A stretch of 64,000 nt of DNA from contig NZ_LYRP01000033.1 of the NCBI RefSeq assembly GCF_001655675.1, positions 1 to 64,000 of the forward strand, read 5' to 3'. Below are positions 9,055-17,097 of the stretch, piece after piece (the stretch's first letter is position 1; each line of letters opens with the position of its first letter). This DNA comes from Mangrovibacter phragmitis. GTDB lineage: Bacteria; Pseudomonadota; Gammaproteobacteria; Enterobacterales; Enterobacteriaceae. The notes beneath the pieces were generated by a model, which was not told where the DNA came from, did not search any database, and saw nothing but the letters and a program-made list of their open reading frames with translations. Both the position numbers and the translations under genes were made by a program.

Positions 9055-10082
9055 AAAAAAATCAGGTGATTATTATCGCTTGCTGAGGTTATTTGTAAAT
9101 ATCCGATTCTCTTTGATAATGCATTTATGATGATAAATCAGATGTTGCTCTGTTCTTTGTTGAATTGCGGCGAAAAATGTGCCTTTAGCGGGTTATGAAA
9201 AATGGATGCTGCGGGATTTGAGAGCGAGAATCATTGCCTTGATTAGCACCTTTAAAACGTTATGGGATTATTTGTTGAATACAGATTTTAAACGGGCAGT
9301 ATTCAGGCAGGTTAACTATTGTTATGTATTATTATGATGAGCTTATATCTGTTGGTTTGTTGGGTTTTATCCGTTTTTTTGTTGGTGTGAGTGGGTTTTC
9401 AGAGCGAATCCTGAAATGTTAATTGGTTGTTCTGTTCAGGTTGAATATAAGGTTTGTTGTATTTCGTACCAGTAGTGTGAATTTTTGCTTGTCTTCTTTT
9501 AATGGTTTTTTATTATTTTTAGCTGTTTTACGGTGCCAGTTCCAAATTTTTCAGTGAATTGTAAATTGAGATGCGGTAATTGCGTTGCAGGTGTTATTGT
9601 TCGCCCGCCAGTGCGAATCCGGTAGCCCTTCAATATGGAGCGCCCGCTTATGTACTACCAGGCCTGAGCGTGATTACGTCGCAGGGGTGCTTTGCCCGAG
9701 AATTCTGGAATGAAGCGCGTACTCAGTCATCAACTCCCTGGCGAATGTAGTCAATAAAAGAAAAAGTTTTTCATACAGAATATCAATGTATTCATGGTAA
9801 TATTTTTGTTGCTGTTTGGTGTGGCGGGAAAATAGCATCTCTGCTGTTTTTTTGTCTTTCTTTTTTTCGTGGCTAATGATTGTCTGGTTGTTTCTCAATA
9901 TAACTGTGTTCACCCGCGCATTCATGATTCCGGTAAAATGAATTATGGGTGGTTTCACTGGTATGGGTTACAGAGCATGTATTCATGTTTTTCTATTGTG
10001 CGTTACAAACAGGAAATACACCTTCTGCCCATAGTTACCAACTGTGTGCAGGGTGAGGCAGTATTAATATTCAGGAGGCAAA
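9055..10082. other. 1-kb AT-rich region without a convincing gene
   Basis: Between dcuS and a small ORF. It includes the presumed dcuS promoter and a small palindrome ATTTAT-GATG-ATAAAT at 9123-9138. A minus-strand ORF at 9674-9925 (83 codons from an internal ATG, rich in Lys and Gln) has no proper Shine-Dalgarno and matches nothing I know, so I do not call it. The composition differs sharply from the flanking coding DNA, as is common for H-NS-bound intergenic or decayed horizontally acquired DNA. Confidence 0.45.
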
Positions 10083-10352
10083 ATGGAATTCGTTCCGAAA
10101 TTAAGTGTTCAACCAGAAAATAGTACAATGGGAAATATTATTCAGAGTGCGCTGCCGACTTTATTGTGTGCATATCAGCTATGCGGTTCAGCACTATGTT
10201 ATACACAGCGTACCACCAGGTTAGTGATAACAGCCGGTTACGAAATCGTCGCGCTGCGTGAAAATAGCGCACAGTACTATGGTGAAACCGCAGCAGTAAC
10301 GAATTCCTGTATTGATGTTGTGCTGGTACCTCATTGTGAGGGACTTCGTTAA
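10083..10352 (+). CDS. Small protein coupled to the prepilin peptidase gene, unknown function
   Basis: 89 residues. AGGAGG stands 5 nt before the ATG, an ideal ribosome-binding site. The stop codon TAA shares its last A with the ATG of the prepilin peptidase gene (TAATG), so translation is coupled. The protein has four Cys, a central run of small and hydrophobic residues (SALPTLLCAYQLCGSALC) and no clear signal peptide. I do not recognise a family. The strong initiation signal and coupling argue that it is real; it might alternatively act mainly as a leader that sets peptidase expression. Confidence 0.65.
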   Translation: MEFVPKLSVQPENSTMGNIIQSALPTLLCAYQLCGSALCYTQRTTRLVITAGYEIVALRENSAQYYGETAAVTNSCIDVVLVPHCEGLR

Positions 10353-11140
10353 TGGCCATTGAACTGTTTTCATTTCCCTTTATTGCCTTACTGGGCGCCA
10401 GTGCCGGGAGTGTGGTGAATGTTTTGCTCTGGCGTATCCCAATAATGCTGGAACAACCCCATAACCGTGATTTTAACCTCTGCCTGCCCCGTTCACACTG
10501 CCCGCTGTGCAAAGCCCCTGTTGCCTGGTATTACAATGTGCCGGTATTGGGCTGGCTATTGCTGAAAGGGCGCACTGCCTGTTGTCTGCAACCTCTGGCC
10601 TGGCGTTATGTGCTGACCGAGTTGTCGCTGGCTGCGATTTCACTGTGGCTGGCCTGCCTGTTGACCAGTCAGGTTTTGCTTGCCGCTGGCGTACTGTTAT
10701 CAGCGTTACTGGCCGCACTGTTGTTGACAGATTTACAGCATATGTTACTGCCCGACATGCTCACACAGCCCTTACTGTGGAGTGGGCTGTTACTGGCGCT
10801 TTCCGGTGCCGGGCCGGTTAGCCTGGAATTAGCCCTGGCAGGCGCGGTAACAGGGTATTTAGCTTTATGGCTGCTGTACTGGGTTGTGCTGCTGGTACGT
10901 AATAAAGAAGGGATGGGCCATGGGGACTTTAAACTGCTGGCGGCGCTCGGAGCATGGTGTGGCTGGCAAATGCTTCCGTTCATTTTGCTGGGGGCGGCAT
11001 TGCTGACTTTGGTGTTTATGCTGGTGGCGCACGCCATGAATCAGCGTTCACTCCACCAGGCCGTTCCTTTTGGGCCGGGGCTTGCGGTGAGTGGCTGGCT
11101 GGGCTGGTTACAGGCCGTTCACCTGCCATTTTTCTGGTAA
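10352..11140 (+). CDS. Type IV prepilin peptidase (GspO/PppA/HopD type)
   Basis: 262-residue polytopic membrane aspartic protease that cleaves and N-methylates type IV prepilins and type II pseudopilins. The N-terminal CPLCKAPVAWYYNVPVLGWLLLKG is the zinc-binding/methylase region. The catalytic aspartates are in TDLQHMLLPD and in MGHGDFKLLAALGAW, both close to E. coli GspO. The second Cys pair of the zinc site appears only as ACC, so it is degenerate. No gsp, pul or pil genes are nearby, so this is an orphan whose substrates are encoded elsewhere. It is translationally coupled to the 89-residue ORF before it. Confidence 0.9.
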   Translation: MAIELFSFPFIALLGASAGSVVNVLLWRIPIMLEQPHNRDFNLCLPRSHCPLCKAPVAWYYNVPVLGWLLLKGRTACCLQPLAWRYVLTELSLAAISLWLACLLTSQVLLAAGVLLSALLAALLLTDLQHMLLPDMLTQPLLWSGLLLALSGAGPVSLELALAGAVTGYLALWLLYWVVLLVRNKEGMGHGDFKLLAALGAWCGWQMLPFILLGAALLTLVFMLVAHAMNQRSLHQAVPFGPGLAVSGWLGWLQAVHLPFFW

Positions 11141-11297
11141 ACGCTGTGGTTTACTACTGCCTGGCAGAGGGACAGGCCTGGGTAATCTTCCTGCCTGATG
11201 TACCGGGTTTACTACACAACACTGCACTTATCGGGTGATATTGTCCGTTAATCTATAACATCTGTCTTAGTGGCGTAATAACGGACAACGCGTTTTG

Positions 11298-11447
11298 ATG
11301 GATAATCAGACAACTGCTCGTTTTCCATGGCGTGGCTGGCTAATAGCGCCGGTCTGTGCCGTTTTCGTTGGTTGCTTTACATTTATCTGCGGTAACACGC
11401 AGATTTGGCAACAGTTGTGGAGACTTCCTGATGTACGACTCAATTGA
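11298..11447 (+). CDS. Possible 49-residue single-pass membrane peptide
   Basis: The ORF has one hydrophobic helix (WLIAPVCAVFVGCFTFICG) after a short polar start. Its 3' end overlaps the start of the next gene by 17 nt in another frame, which could couple them. No Shine-Dalgarno precedes the ATG, so it is only a candidate. Confidence 0.3.
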   Translation: MDNQTTARFPWRGWLIAPVCAVFVGCFTFICGNTQIWQQLWRLPDVRLN

Positions 11448-11790
11448 CCAGTTGTTTTCCCGTGCTGAAAGTTTACTGGCTGCGGGTATGCACCGCCGTG
11501 CCGCACGTTTGCTGCGTGATATCGCCACCTCTCCTGAAACCCCTGATTCCGCCCGTAAACGCGCATGGCATATGATAGGCGAACCACAAATCTCGGCAGA
11601 TGAAAAACGCCGCCAGGGAATAGAGAAAGCGTTGCAGGCAGCCCAACGGCGCCAGCAACTGGTGGATGACCGCCAGCTTGTGATAGCTTACTTCAACCAG
11701 GGGTACAGTGCTCCCGAGGTACAGAGCATGACCGGGCGTTCAAAAGCATTTGTTGCCGCCTGGCATAAAAAATGGGCGAGCCTTCAGTAA
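11431..11790 (+). CDS. 119-residue protein with predicted C-terminal helix-turn-helix, unknown
   Basis: I chose the ATG at 11431 because GGAG precedes it by 8 nt; the upstream in-frame start at 11356 has no such signal. The N-terminal half is helical, with Arg-rich amphipathic repeats around SRAESLLAAGMHRRAARLLRD, reminiscent of a TPR-like helical hairpin. The C-terminal part QLVIAYFNQGYSAPEVQSMTGRS looks like a resolvase/Trp-repressor-like helix-turn-helix. No family is recognised with confidence. It converges on, and overlaps by 7 nt, the AraC-type regulator gene. A DNA-binding role is an inference. Confidence 0.65.
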   Translation: MYDSIDQLFSRAESLLAAGMHRRAARLLRDIATSPETPDSARKRAWHMIGEPQISADEKRRQGIEKALQAAQRRQQLVDDRQLVIAYFNQGYSAPEVQSMTGRSKAFVAAWHKKWASLQ

Positions 11791-12572
11791 CGCGAAGGTG
11801 GAACACCAAACATTTGGCGAAACGCATATGTAAAGGATGCGATGCTGGAATAGCCTAAATCCAGTGCCACCTGAGTCACACTATGGTTGTTTTTTAGTAA
11901 AATAACGGCGTCCAGTAAGCGCATTTTCTGTTTCCATTCACTGAATGTAATACCGGTTTCTTTTTTGAAGCGCCGGGAAAAAGTGCGAACAGACATGCCA
12001 CAGTGCGCTGCCCATTCATCAATAGTATGGGCGTGCCCGGGTTCAGCCTGAATAGCCCGGCACACCTGCATAATTGCCGGGGAAGCAGGCCAGGCAAGCG
12101 AAAAACCGGCATCAGGCAATTTTTCCAGCAAGTGGAGCAATACCGTAACCAACATGCCATTTGGCCCGGTTTCTTCATAATGCGCCGGAACATGAGTTGT
12201 CGCATGGTGAATAAATTCCCGCACAAAATGGCTCACCACCACCACATGGCAACTGGCGTGGTTCAGTGCGATTTTCCCTGGCGAAATGTACAAACTTTCT
12301 AATTGGGTATCACCGCTGGCCTGCACCTGGTGCGGTGTATTTTGTGGGATCCAGATACCATGAAATACCGGCACAAATAGCGTTCTGCCATCCACCTCAA
12401 CCCGCATTCCGCCTTTACGCGCGTAAAGAAACTCAACAAACCCATGCTGATGCTGAGCAACATAGTGGTTGTTGGGTATCGGGTAACTGCGGAAATACAC
12501 CGGCCGGGGGAGGTGGGTGATTTCTGCCGCACGGGTAGCGGCTGGGTCTTCAACTCTGGCAGGGCGTGGCAT
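11784..12572 (-). CDS. AraC-family transcriptional regulator with N-terminal cupin (NimR/RipA-like)
   Basis: 262 residues. The N-terminal cupin-like sensor region (about 25-110) carries QHQHGFVEFLYARKGGMRVEV and IWIPQNTPHQV. The C-terminal AraC domain (about 165-262) has two HTH motifs, the second ending VALDLGYSSIASFTYAFRQMFGVPPSRY. This layout matches the NimR/RipA group, which often represses or activates a neighbouring efflux or metabolic gene, but no such gene is divergent here; cfa lies 115 bp away in the opposite direction. Effector unknown. Confidence 0.88.
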   Translation of the reverse strand: MPRPARVEDPAATRAAEITHLPRPVYFRSYPIPNNHYVAQHQHGFVEFLYARKGGMRVEVDGRTLFVPVFHGIWIPQNTPHQVQASGDTQLESLYISPGKIALNHASCHVVVVSHFVREFIHHATTHVPAHYEETGPNGMLVTVLLHLLEKLPDAGFSLAWPASPAIMQVCRAIQAEPGHAHTIDEWAAHCGMSVRTFSRRFKKETGITFSEWKQKMRLLDAVILLKNNHSVTQVALDLGYSSIASFTYAFRQMFGVPPSRY

Positions 12573-12686
12573 CGCAAGGTTGTCCTGTATTCGATATAAA
12601 TTGTCTTTGCATGGTAATACCTGCCATGAATGAATTCCATAAAATAATCAGACGACTAACCTTTCAAACATCTGCAGGAAACCAGA

Positions 12687-13838
12687 ATGAGTCATACCTC
12701 TCTCGCGGTGGAGTCTTCCACGCAACGTGATGCCTGGTGGCGTATTGCCGAAACACTACTTGATGAAGCCGGTATCACAATTAATGGTTCGGGGGCTGCG
12801 GATATCCAGGTAAAAAATCCCAACGTATTTAAGCGCATATTGCAACAAGGATCCCTTGGTCTGGGGGAAAGCTATATGGATGGCTGGTGGGAGTGCGAAC
12901 GCCTTGACCTCTTCTTTACCCGTATTCTTAACGCCGGGCTGGACACTAAAATTCCTCACCACCTGAAAGATGTATTACGTATTTTATGGGCGCGGACAGT
13001 CAATCTCCAGTCACGTAAACGGGCGTGGATTGTGGGCAAAGAACACTATGATTTGGGAAATGATCTGTTTACCCGCATGCTCGATCCCTTTATGCAATAT
13101 TCCTGCGGGTACTGGAAAACAGCCACTGATCTTGCCAGCGCCCAGCAAGCGAAACTGCGCCTGATTGGTGAAAAACTACAACTGCGCCCGGGAATGAAAG
13201 TGCTGGATATTGGCTGCGGTTGGGGCGGGCTGGCCGAATTTCTTGCCCGGGAATATGGTGTGTCCGTGTACGGGGTCACCATTTCCCGTGAACAACAGGC
13301 ACTGGCGCAACAGCGCTGTGCTGGCCTGGACGTGACTATCCTGCTCAAGGATTACCGCGACCTGAACGAACAGTTCGACCGCATTGTTTCGGTTGGGATG
13401 TTTGAACATGTTGGCCCGAAAAACTATGCCACCTATTTCTCCGTTGTGGCCCGCAATCTCAATCCTGACGGGTTATTCTTATTGCATTCTATTGGTTCCA
13501 ATAAAACGGATATGAATGTTGACCCATGGATTAATAAATACATCTTTCCCAACGGCTGCCTGCCATCTGTGCGCCAAATAGCAGATGCCAGCGAACCCCA
13601 TTTTGTGATGGAAGACTGGCATAACTTTGGCCCGGATTACGACAAAACGCTCATGGCCTGGTACCAGCGTTTCCTCACTGCCTGGCCAGAGATTGCCAGC
13701 AACTACTCTCCACGTTTTAAACGAATGTTCACCTATTACCTTAATGCCTGTGCCGGGGCTTTCCGCTCCCGTGACATTCAGTTATGGCAGGTGGTGTTCT
13801 CTCACGGCACTGAAGGTGGGCTGCGCGTACCACGTTAA
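12687..13838 (+). CDS. cfa: Cyclopropane-fatty-acyl-phospholipid synthase
   Basis: 383 residues against 382 in E. coli, collinear throughout. The enzyme adds a methylene group from S-adenosylmethionine to unsaturated acyl chains of membrane phospholipids on entry to stationary phase or under acid stress. The SAM site VLDIGCGWGG, the active-site segment MFEHVGPKNY, DPFMQYSC and the C-terminal YYLNACAGAFRSRDIQLWQ are present. It is not next to ribC as in E. coli; it sits between two regulators, so it may be a relocated or second copy. Confidence 0.96.
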   Translation: MSHTSLAVESSTQRDAWWRIAETLLDEAGITINGSGAADIQVKNPNVFKRILQQGSLGLGESYMDGWWECERLDLFFTRILNAGLDTKIPHHLKDVLRILWARTVNLQSRKRAWIVGKEHYDLGNDLFTRMLDPFMQYSCGYWKTATDLASAQQAKLRLIGEKLQLRPGMKVLDIGCGWGGLAEFLAREYGVSVYGVTISREQQALAQQRCAGLDVTILLKDYRDLNEQFDRIVSVGMFEHVGPKNYATYFSVVARNLNPDGLFLLHSIGSNKTDMNVDPWINKYIFPNGCLPSVRQIADASEPHFVMEDWHNFGPDYDKTLMAWYQRFLTAWPEIASNYSPRFKRMFTYYLNACAGAFRSRDIQLWQVVFSHGTEGGLRVPR

Positions 13839-13895
13839 TTCGGTACTGCCGGTAGTTGCAGGGCGTTGTCTGAATTTGTTTACTGGTTATAATTA

Positions 13896-14927
13896 GTGAC
13901 CAATCCAGTTACCATAACGCCCTGGCTGCCAATGAACTCAGTGCTGATTATTGTTCCCGATGGGGGCATGTTATTTGAATCTGTCGGGGTAACCGACATC
14001 CTGATGCAGGCGAACGAACGTAATGCCTGTAGTGGCCTGGCGCAAGCGCCATATCAGGTCACTATTGCCACGACCCAAATGCATAAAGCAGTGCATGGCC
14101 GTTCCGGGCTGACATTGCTGGCTGATGCCCGGCTGACGGAACTGGATCCCCGGGAAAAGCGTGGCACGATAATGGTCACCGGGCGTGGTGTGGATGCAGA
14201 GGAAGATGATGCAGTTGCCAGCTGGTTACGCATGGCGGCTCCGTATACACAACGTATCGTCTCTGTGTGTGGTGGCGCGTTATTACTGGCGATGGCGGGT
14301 GTGTTGAACGGGCGCCGGGCAACAACTCACTGGCGGCTGCTGGATTACATGGCGCAAACCTGGCCGGATATTACCGTTGAGCGCGGGCCAATATATGTCC
14401 ATGATGGCCCGGTGTGGACATCAGCCGGTGTCAGCTCTGGCTTTGATCTCACACTGGCACTGGTGGAAGCGGATATGGGGCATGCCATTGCCCGTGAAGT
14501 GGCTCAGGATATGGTGATGTACCTGCGCCGCCCGGGTGGGCAAAGCCAGTTCAGCCGCTACCTGCCAGCCAGAGCCGCAAAGCCGGGGCCAATCCGGGAT
14601 TTACAGGACTGGATTCAGAGCAACCTGGCTGAAAACTTATCAGTGGAAAAGCTGGCGGAATCTCTGGCAATGAGCCCACGTAACTTCAACCGGGTATTTT
14701 TACGGGAAACGGGCACCAGCCCGGCAAAATATGTTGAGCATGTCCGGCTGGATGCTGCCCGGGAGTACCTGGAACGAACGCGTGAAGGGATTGAGCAAAT
14801 CGCATTACAGACTGGTTTTGGTTCAGGAATCAACTTACGCCGCGTCTTTGAACGCCATTTACAGGTTGCCCCCACGACTTACCGCGAACGCTTTTATGCC
14901 AGCACGATGGCTGAAATTGATCGTTAA
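13896..14927 (+). CDS. GlxA-type regulator: DJ-1/PfpI domain plus AraC HTH
   Basis: 343 residues from the GTG at 13896; the ATG at 13932 (331 residues) is equally possible since neither has a clear Shine-Dalgarno. The N-terminal class I glutamine-amidotransferase-like domain (about 15-190) has the nucleophile-elbow-like VSVCGGALLLA and the THWRLLDYMAQTWP segment typical of this regulator family. The C-terminal AraC domain ends LQTGFGSGINLRRVFERHLQVAPTTYRERF. It precedes the GAPDH gene by 65 bp on the same strand and probably controls it. Ligand unknown. Confidence 0.9.
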   Translation: MTNPVTITPWLPMNSVLIIVPDGGMLFESVGVTDILMQANERNACSGLAQAPYQVTIATTQMHKAVHGRSGLTLLADARLTELDPREKRGTIMVTGRGVDAEEDDAVASWLRMAAPYTQRIVSVCGGALLLAMAGVLNGRRATTHWRLLDYMAQTWPDITVERGPIYVHDGPVWTSAGVSSGFDLTLALVEADMGHAIAREVAQDMVMYLRRPGGQSQFSRYLPARAAKPGPIRDLQDWIQSNLAENLSVEKLAESLAMSPRNFNRVFLRETGTSPAKYVEHVRLDAAREYLERTREGIEQIALQTGFGSGINLRRVFERHLQVAPTTYRERFYASTMAEIDR

Positions 14928-14992
14928 ATGTCATATTCGCCAGTCGCCGTACTCAGTACAGTAGTTAACAGAAACTGACTGAGGAGGTATTT

Positions 14993-16003
14993 ATGGTTAA
15001 GGTAGGCATTAACGGATTTGGGCGTATTGGCCGCAATGTACTGCGCGCGGCGCTTGGCCAGGATGATTTCAATGTCGTCGCAATTAACGACCTCACCGAC
15101 AGCGCCACTCTGGCGCATTTACTCAAATACGACTCCCTGATGGGGAAATTTCCGGTCAGCGTGGAACCCGAAGGTGATAACTTGTTAGTTGGGGGCAAAC
15201 CCATTCGGGTTTTTGCCCACCGCGACCCGGCAGAGATCCCCTGGCATTCACTGGATGTGGATATAGTCATTGAAGCCACTGGCTTTTTTACCGAAAAAAG
15301 CAAAGCAGAAGTGCATGTCACTCACGGCGGCGCTAAACGTGTGATTATCTCGGCACCAGGAAAAAACGATGACATCACCATTGTGATGGGGGTAAACGAC
15401 ACCCAGTACAACCCTGAAAAGCATATCGTGGTCAGTAACGGCAGTTGCACCACCAATGGCCTGGCTCCCGCAGTCCAGGTACTGAACCAGGCGTTTGGTA
15501 TTGAACATGGCATGATGAACACCACGCATGCTTATACCAACAGCCAGGCACTGCACGACCAGCCGGAAAAAGATTTGCGTGGTGCCCGTGCCGCTGCGTT
15601 ATCTATCGTGCCGTATTCCAGTGGCGCGGCAAAAGCAATTGGCAGGGTTATCCCAGAGCTTGATGGCCGGCTTACCGGGTATTCTTTACGGGTGCCGGTG
15701 CCTGTAGTCTCAATTGTCGACTTGAGTGTGAACCTGAAACGGGATGTCACTGTGGAAGAAGTGAACGCCGCTTTTCGGGCTGCCGCCAGTGAAGGGCCGA
15801 TGAAGGGGATCCTCGGCTACAGCGATGAACCACTGGTGTCCAGTGATTACCGGGGCGACCCGCGCTCTTCCATTATTGACGGGTTGTCTACCCTGGTTAT
15901 TGGTGGACGCATGGTGAAAGTGCTTGCCTGGTATGACAACGAATGGGGTTTTTCAAACCGCCTGGTCGACCTGGCGCTGATGATGGCGCGCCTTGGGTTA
16001 TAA
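14993..16003 (+). CDS. Type I glyceraldehyde-3-phosphate dehydrogenase, non-GapA type
   Basis: 336 residues. The Rossmann start is VGINGFGRIGRNVLR; the catalytic Cys is C152 in SNGSCTTN and the His lies in NTTHAYTNSQ. The C-terminal WYDNEWGFSNRLVDL is conserved. Residues DLTDSATLAHLLKYDS near the NAD site resemble bacterial Gap1/GapC-type enzymes rather than E. coli GapA. AGGAGG precedes the ATG by 5 nt, one of the best ribosome sites in the window. It sits alone behind a GlxA-type regulator, so it is likely an accessory, inducible isoenzyme. It is not Epd: nothing of the vitamin B6 pathway is adjacent. Confidence 0.92.
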   Translation: MVKVGINGFGRIGRNVLRAALGQDDFNVVAINDLTDSATLAHLLKYDSLMGKFPVSVEPEGDNLLVGGKPIRVFAHRDPAEIPWHSLDVDIVIEATGFFTEKSKAEVHVTHGGAKRVIISAPGKNDDITIVMGVNDTQYNPEKHIVVSNGSCTTNGLAPAVQVLNQAFGIEHGMMNTTHAYTNSQALHDQPEKDLRGARAAALSIVPYSSGAAKAIGRVIPELDGRLTGYSLRVPVPVVSIVDLSVNLKRDVTVEEVNAAFRAAASEGPMKGILGYSDEPLVSSDYRGDPRSSIIDGLSTLVIGGRMVKVLAWYDNEWGFSNRLVDLALMMARLGL

Positions 16004-16021
16004 CGGGTTTATCCTCGCTTT

Positions 16022-16046
16022 ATCCCGGTGCATTCAGTGCCGGGAT
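16022..16046. terminator. Bidirectional terminator between GAPDH and LysR genes
   Basis: Inverted repeat ATCCCGG/CCGGGAT with an 11-nt loop, followed on the plus strand by TTGCTATTTTT. It overlaps the 3' end of the convergent LysR gene. Confidence 0.6.
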
Positions 16047-16942
16047 TTGCTATTTTTCGCAGAATTTCTCAGCAAATCACGTACTGTTCGTATCAATATC
16101 TCTTTACTGCGCCCACGGCGGAAAATCAGGGAAAAGGGAGCCTGATAACCATAATCGGTGGGTAACAGTGCCCGCAACCGTTGTTGCTTTACCCAGTTCA
16201 GTGCGTAATGTTCTGGTAAATACCCAATATATTTTCCCGAGAGGATCAGCATCAGTTGTGCTTCCATACTCTCCACGCTGGCAAGGCTCTGTTTAAACCC
16301 TTTCTTACCCAAATCTGCCGCACTCCAGTAACTGCGTGTGACCATACGCATCTGGGAAATATGCGCCACTGTAGGGTGGCGAACCGTAAATAATTCATGT
16401 TGATCACTGCAATACAACCAGTGTTGTTCACGGTATAACGGGTGTGAGACCACACTGTTGCCTTGCAGAGAAAAAGTGCCAACAGCAATATCGAGTTCAT
16501 TATTCAGAATGCCGTGTAACAGCGCATTCGGGTTTTTGATCTGCAGGTTAAGGTGAACCAGGGGAAACAGTTCACTGAACCGGGCAATAGCTTTACTGGC
16601 AGGAAGCATTGGGTCGGTAATCGTGGAGTCAATAATGCCCAGGTTGAGAGTGCCACTTTGTTCTCCACGCAGTGACGCCGTGTAGCGGTCAAAATTTTCC
16701 AGTGTGTTCAGTAACGTCATACTCTGCTGTAAAAAGGCTTCACCTTTGGTTGTCAGCGCAAACCCGCCTCGCCCCCGGCGGCACAGCACAAACCCCAGCT
16801 TATCTTCCAGCTCACTCATGTAATTACTGATAGCCGATACAGTTAAATTCAGCTCCCCCTGGGCATTGGCAAACCCCTGGTGTTTGGCCACAGTGACAAA
16901 AATATGCACCAACCGAAGATTGGGGAATTTCCCAGCAGCCAT
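16034..16942 (-). CDS. LysR-family regulator, probable regulator of the guanidino-acid operon
   Basis: 302 residues. The N-terminal winged HTH (about 8-67) reads LRLVHIFVTVAKHQGFANAQ with LNLTVSAISNYMSELEDKLG; the remaining part is the LysR substrate-binding fold. It is divergent from the ureohydrolase operon, with about 155 bp between the starts, the usual arrangement for a LysR regulator and its target. The natural guess for the co-inducer is a guanidino acid; this is inference. Confidence 0.9.
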   Translation of the reverse strand: MAAGKFPNLRLVHIFVTVAKHQGFANAQGELNLTVSAISNYMSELEDKLGFVLCRRGRGGFALTTKGEAFLQQSMTLLNTLENFDRYTASLRGEQSGTLNLGIIDSTITDPMLPASKAIARFSELFPLVHLNLQIKNPNALLHGILNNELDIAVGTFSLQGNSVVSHPLYREQHWLYCSDQHELFTVRHPTVAHISQMRMVTRSYWSAADLGKKGFKQSLASVESMEAQLMLILSGKYIGYLPEHYALNWVKQQRLRALLPTDYGYQAPFSLIFRRGRSKEILIRTVRDLLRNSAKNSKSRH

Positions 16943-17097
16943 AAGCGATTACCTCTGTTTTATTCCATCAATTAGTTTTCCTTTTTCTAAACTAATTTTT
17001 TGCTTTTTGCTATTTTTTCATCCTTTCTCCCTGATGCACTATTTCCAGACACACCGGGGGCAGAGTTGCCTGCTCCGCTAACCAGGAGAAAGTGCTC

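Noticed and set aside
9674-9958. 94-codon minus-strand ORF in the AT-rich gap
   Set aside because: GTG start without ribosome site, low-complexity Lys/Gln-rich product, no recognisable family.
10352-11140. A type II secretion or type IV pilus cluster around the prepilin peptidase
   Set aside because: No pilin, secretin, ATPase or other gsp/pil gene is found on either side.
16100-16296. Plus-strand ORF overlapping the LysR gene
   Set aside because: Shadow of the real minus-strand gene; no start signals or family match.
17040-17097. Sigma-54 promoter before the ureohydrolase operon (GG-N10-GC around GGGGGCAGAGTTGC)
   Set aside because: Only the GG/GC core and TTGC match; the TGGCAC element is absent and it would leave almost no leader.
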